Source: an uncultured Bacteroidales bacterium (lineage in GTDB: Bacteria; Bacteroidota; Bacteroidia; Bacteroidales; P3). Taken from it: a DNA stretch of 64,000 nucleotides. Location of the stretch: assembly GCA_947168665.1 (NCBI GenBank), contig CAMVMX010000012.1, forward strand, positions 49,020 through 113,019, written 5' to 3'. The notes beneath the pieces are model-generated. The model was not told the DNA's origin and searched no databases. It saw only the letters and a list, made by a program, of their open reading frames with translations. The translations under genes were made by a program, and so were the position numbers. The first letter of the stretch is position 1, and every line of letters begins with the position of its first letter. Below, in pieces: positions 63,591-64,000 of the stretch.

Positions 63591-64000
63591 ATGAACTTCG
63601 AATCACTCGTCGGACGTATCAATCAAGTGCAGGATGTGCTCCAGTCTCAGGCGGCCCACGCCATCAACCTTGCGCTTACAGCCCGCAACTGGCTGGTGGG
63701 ATATTATATCGTTGAGTTCGAACAGCACGGAGAAGACCGCGCTAAGTACGGAGAAAAACTGCTCAAGACTCTTGCCAAACGGCTTAACAGACGCGGATTT
63801 GGAGAGCGTCGGTTATATGAGTTCCGATTGACATATATCGTATATCCACAGATTGGACCAGTTATCGCTAATTATATTGTTAATAACAACAAAGATGATA
63901 TTTTGCGGTTGCCGACCGCAAAATTGCAACTAAATGATAATCTGGAAGAAGAAAAATTGCGGTTGCCGACCGCCAAATCTGACGAAGAATGGCAAACACC
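63591..64000 (+). CDS. DUF1016/YhcG-type PD-(D/E)XK nuclease, N-terminal part (runs off the window)
   Basis: 136 codons to the window end, still open. N-terminal DUF1016 domain: INLALTARNWLVGYYIVEFE, DRAKYGEKLLKTLAKRLNRR, GFGERRLYEFRLTYIVYPQI. The nuclease domain expected at the C-terminus lies beyond the window. In the linker, LRLPTAK occurs twice (from 63903-63919 and 63957-63973), repeating 17 bases exactly. Homologues are found in restriction and other defence loci and on mobile DNA. AT-richer than dus. Confidence 0.85.
   Translation, partial: MNFESLVGRINQVQDVLQSQAAHAINLALTARNWLVGYYIVEFEQHGEDRAKYGEKLLKTLAKRLNRRGFGERRLYEFRLTYIVYPQIGPVIANYIVNNNKDDILRLPTAKLQLNDNLEEEKLRLPTAKSDEEWQT

Noticed and set aside
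1..64000. CRISPR array, rRNA operon, complete insertion sequence or integrase
   Set aside because: Looked for regular spaced repeats, rRNA landmarks and transposase motifs (DDE, HUH, tyrosine recombinase); none seen.

Overview
The window looks like chromosomal DNA of an anaerobic, gliding/T9SS-type member of the Bacteroidetes, most likely Bacteroidales. Four large secreted proteins carry type IX secretion C-terminal signals (three type A, one type B), one of them on a gingipain-like C25 protease. Several families are Bacteroidetes-specific (DUF5606, DUF4837, DUF6089). Promoters fit the Bacteroidetes TTTG-N19-21-TAnnTTTG pattern, and most ribosome binding sites are weak. Only two RNA genes are visible, a tandem pair of identical tRNA-Lys(TTT). 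No rRNA, CRISPR array or complete insertion sequence was seen.

Layout. 0.1-0.4 kb: tRNA-Lys pair, promoter and terminator. 0.4-7.5 kb: secreted TPR protein, type B T9SS adhesin-like protein, rsmA, and an MntP-like membrane protein lacking its acidic residues. 7.5-8.9 kb: an unknown protein (paralogue at 51.3 kb) with a 28-bp inverted repeat in its leader. 8.9-16.7 kb: two large T9SS type A proteins. 16.8-21.8 kb: YqaA-like protein, NagZ-like GH3, recR, pyrK-pyrD and a BadF-type kinase. 21.8-28.6 kb: DUF5606, a lipoprotein, metG, an epimerase, DUF4837 and DUF6089. 28.6-36.0 kb: envelope block uppS ... bamA, skp1, skp2, interrupted by about 2.8 kb holding an unknown secreted protein and an AraC regulator. 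36.1-45.2 kb: yifB/comM, YARHG protein, lipoproteins, DUF4419 and the C25 protease.

45.2-51.2 kb is a redox/detoxification-like cluster: flavodoxin, DUF362, flavin reductase and aldo/keto reductase on one minus-strand operon, a divergent AraC regulator, then a cyclophilin-like lipoprotein and a YcjY-type hydrolase. 52.4-56.5 kb is an AT-rich accessory island: a truncated AAA_14 ATPase, a PD-(D/E)XK_4 nuclease, RhuM, and two translationally coupled DUF3791-type modules, one of which carries what looks like a DUF3990 (ADP-ribosyltransferase-like) gene reduced to its two ends. A 253-bp direct repeat brackets rhuM and the first module. 56.6-63.4 kb returns to core genes (TPR, dxr, a membrane protein, PpiD-like chaperone, cdd, dus), and the window ends inside a DUF1016/YhcG nuclease gene.

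All identities come from reading motifs and gene order; no database search was run. G/C strand bias changes several times independently of gene direction, which suggests past inversions or imports.
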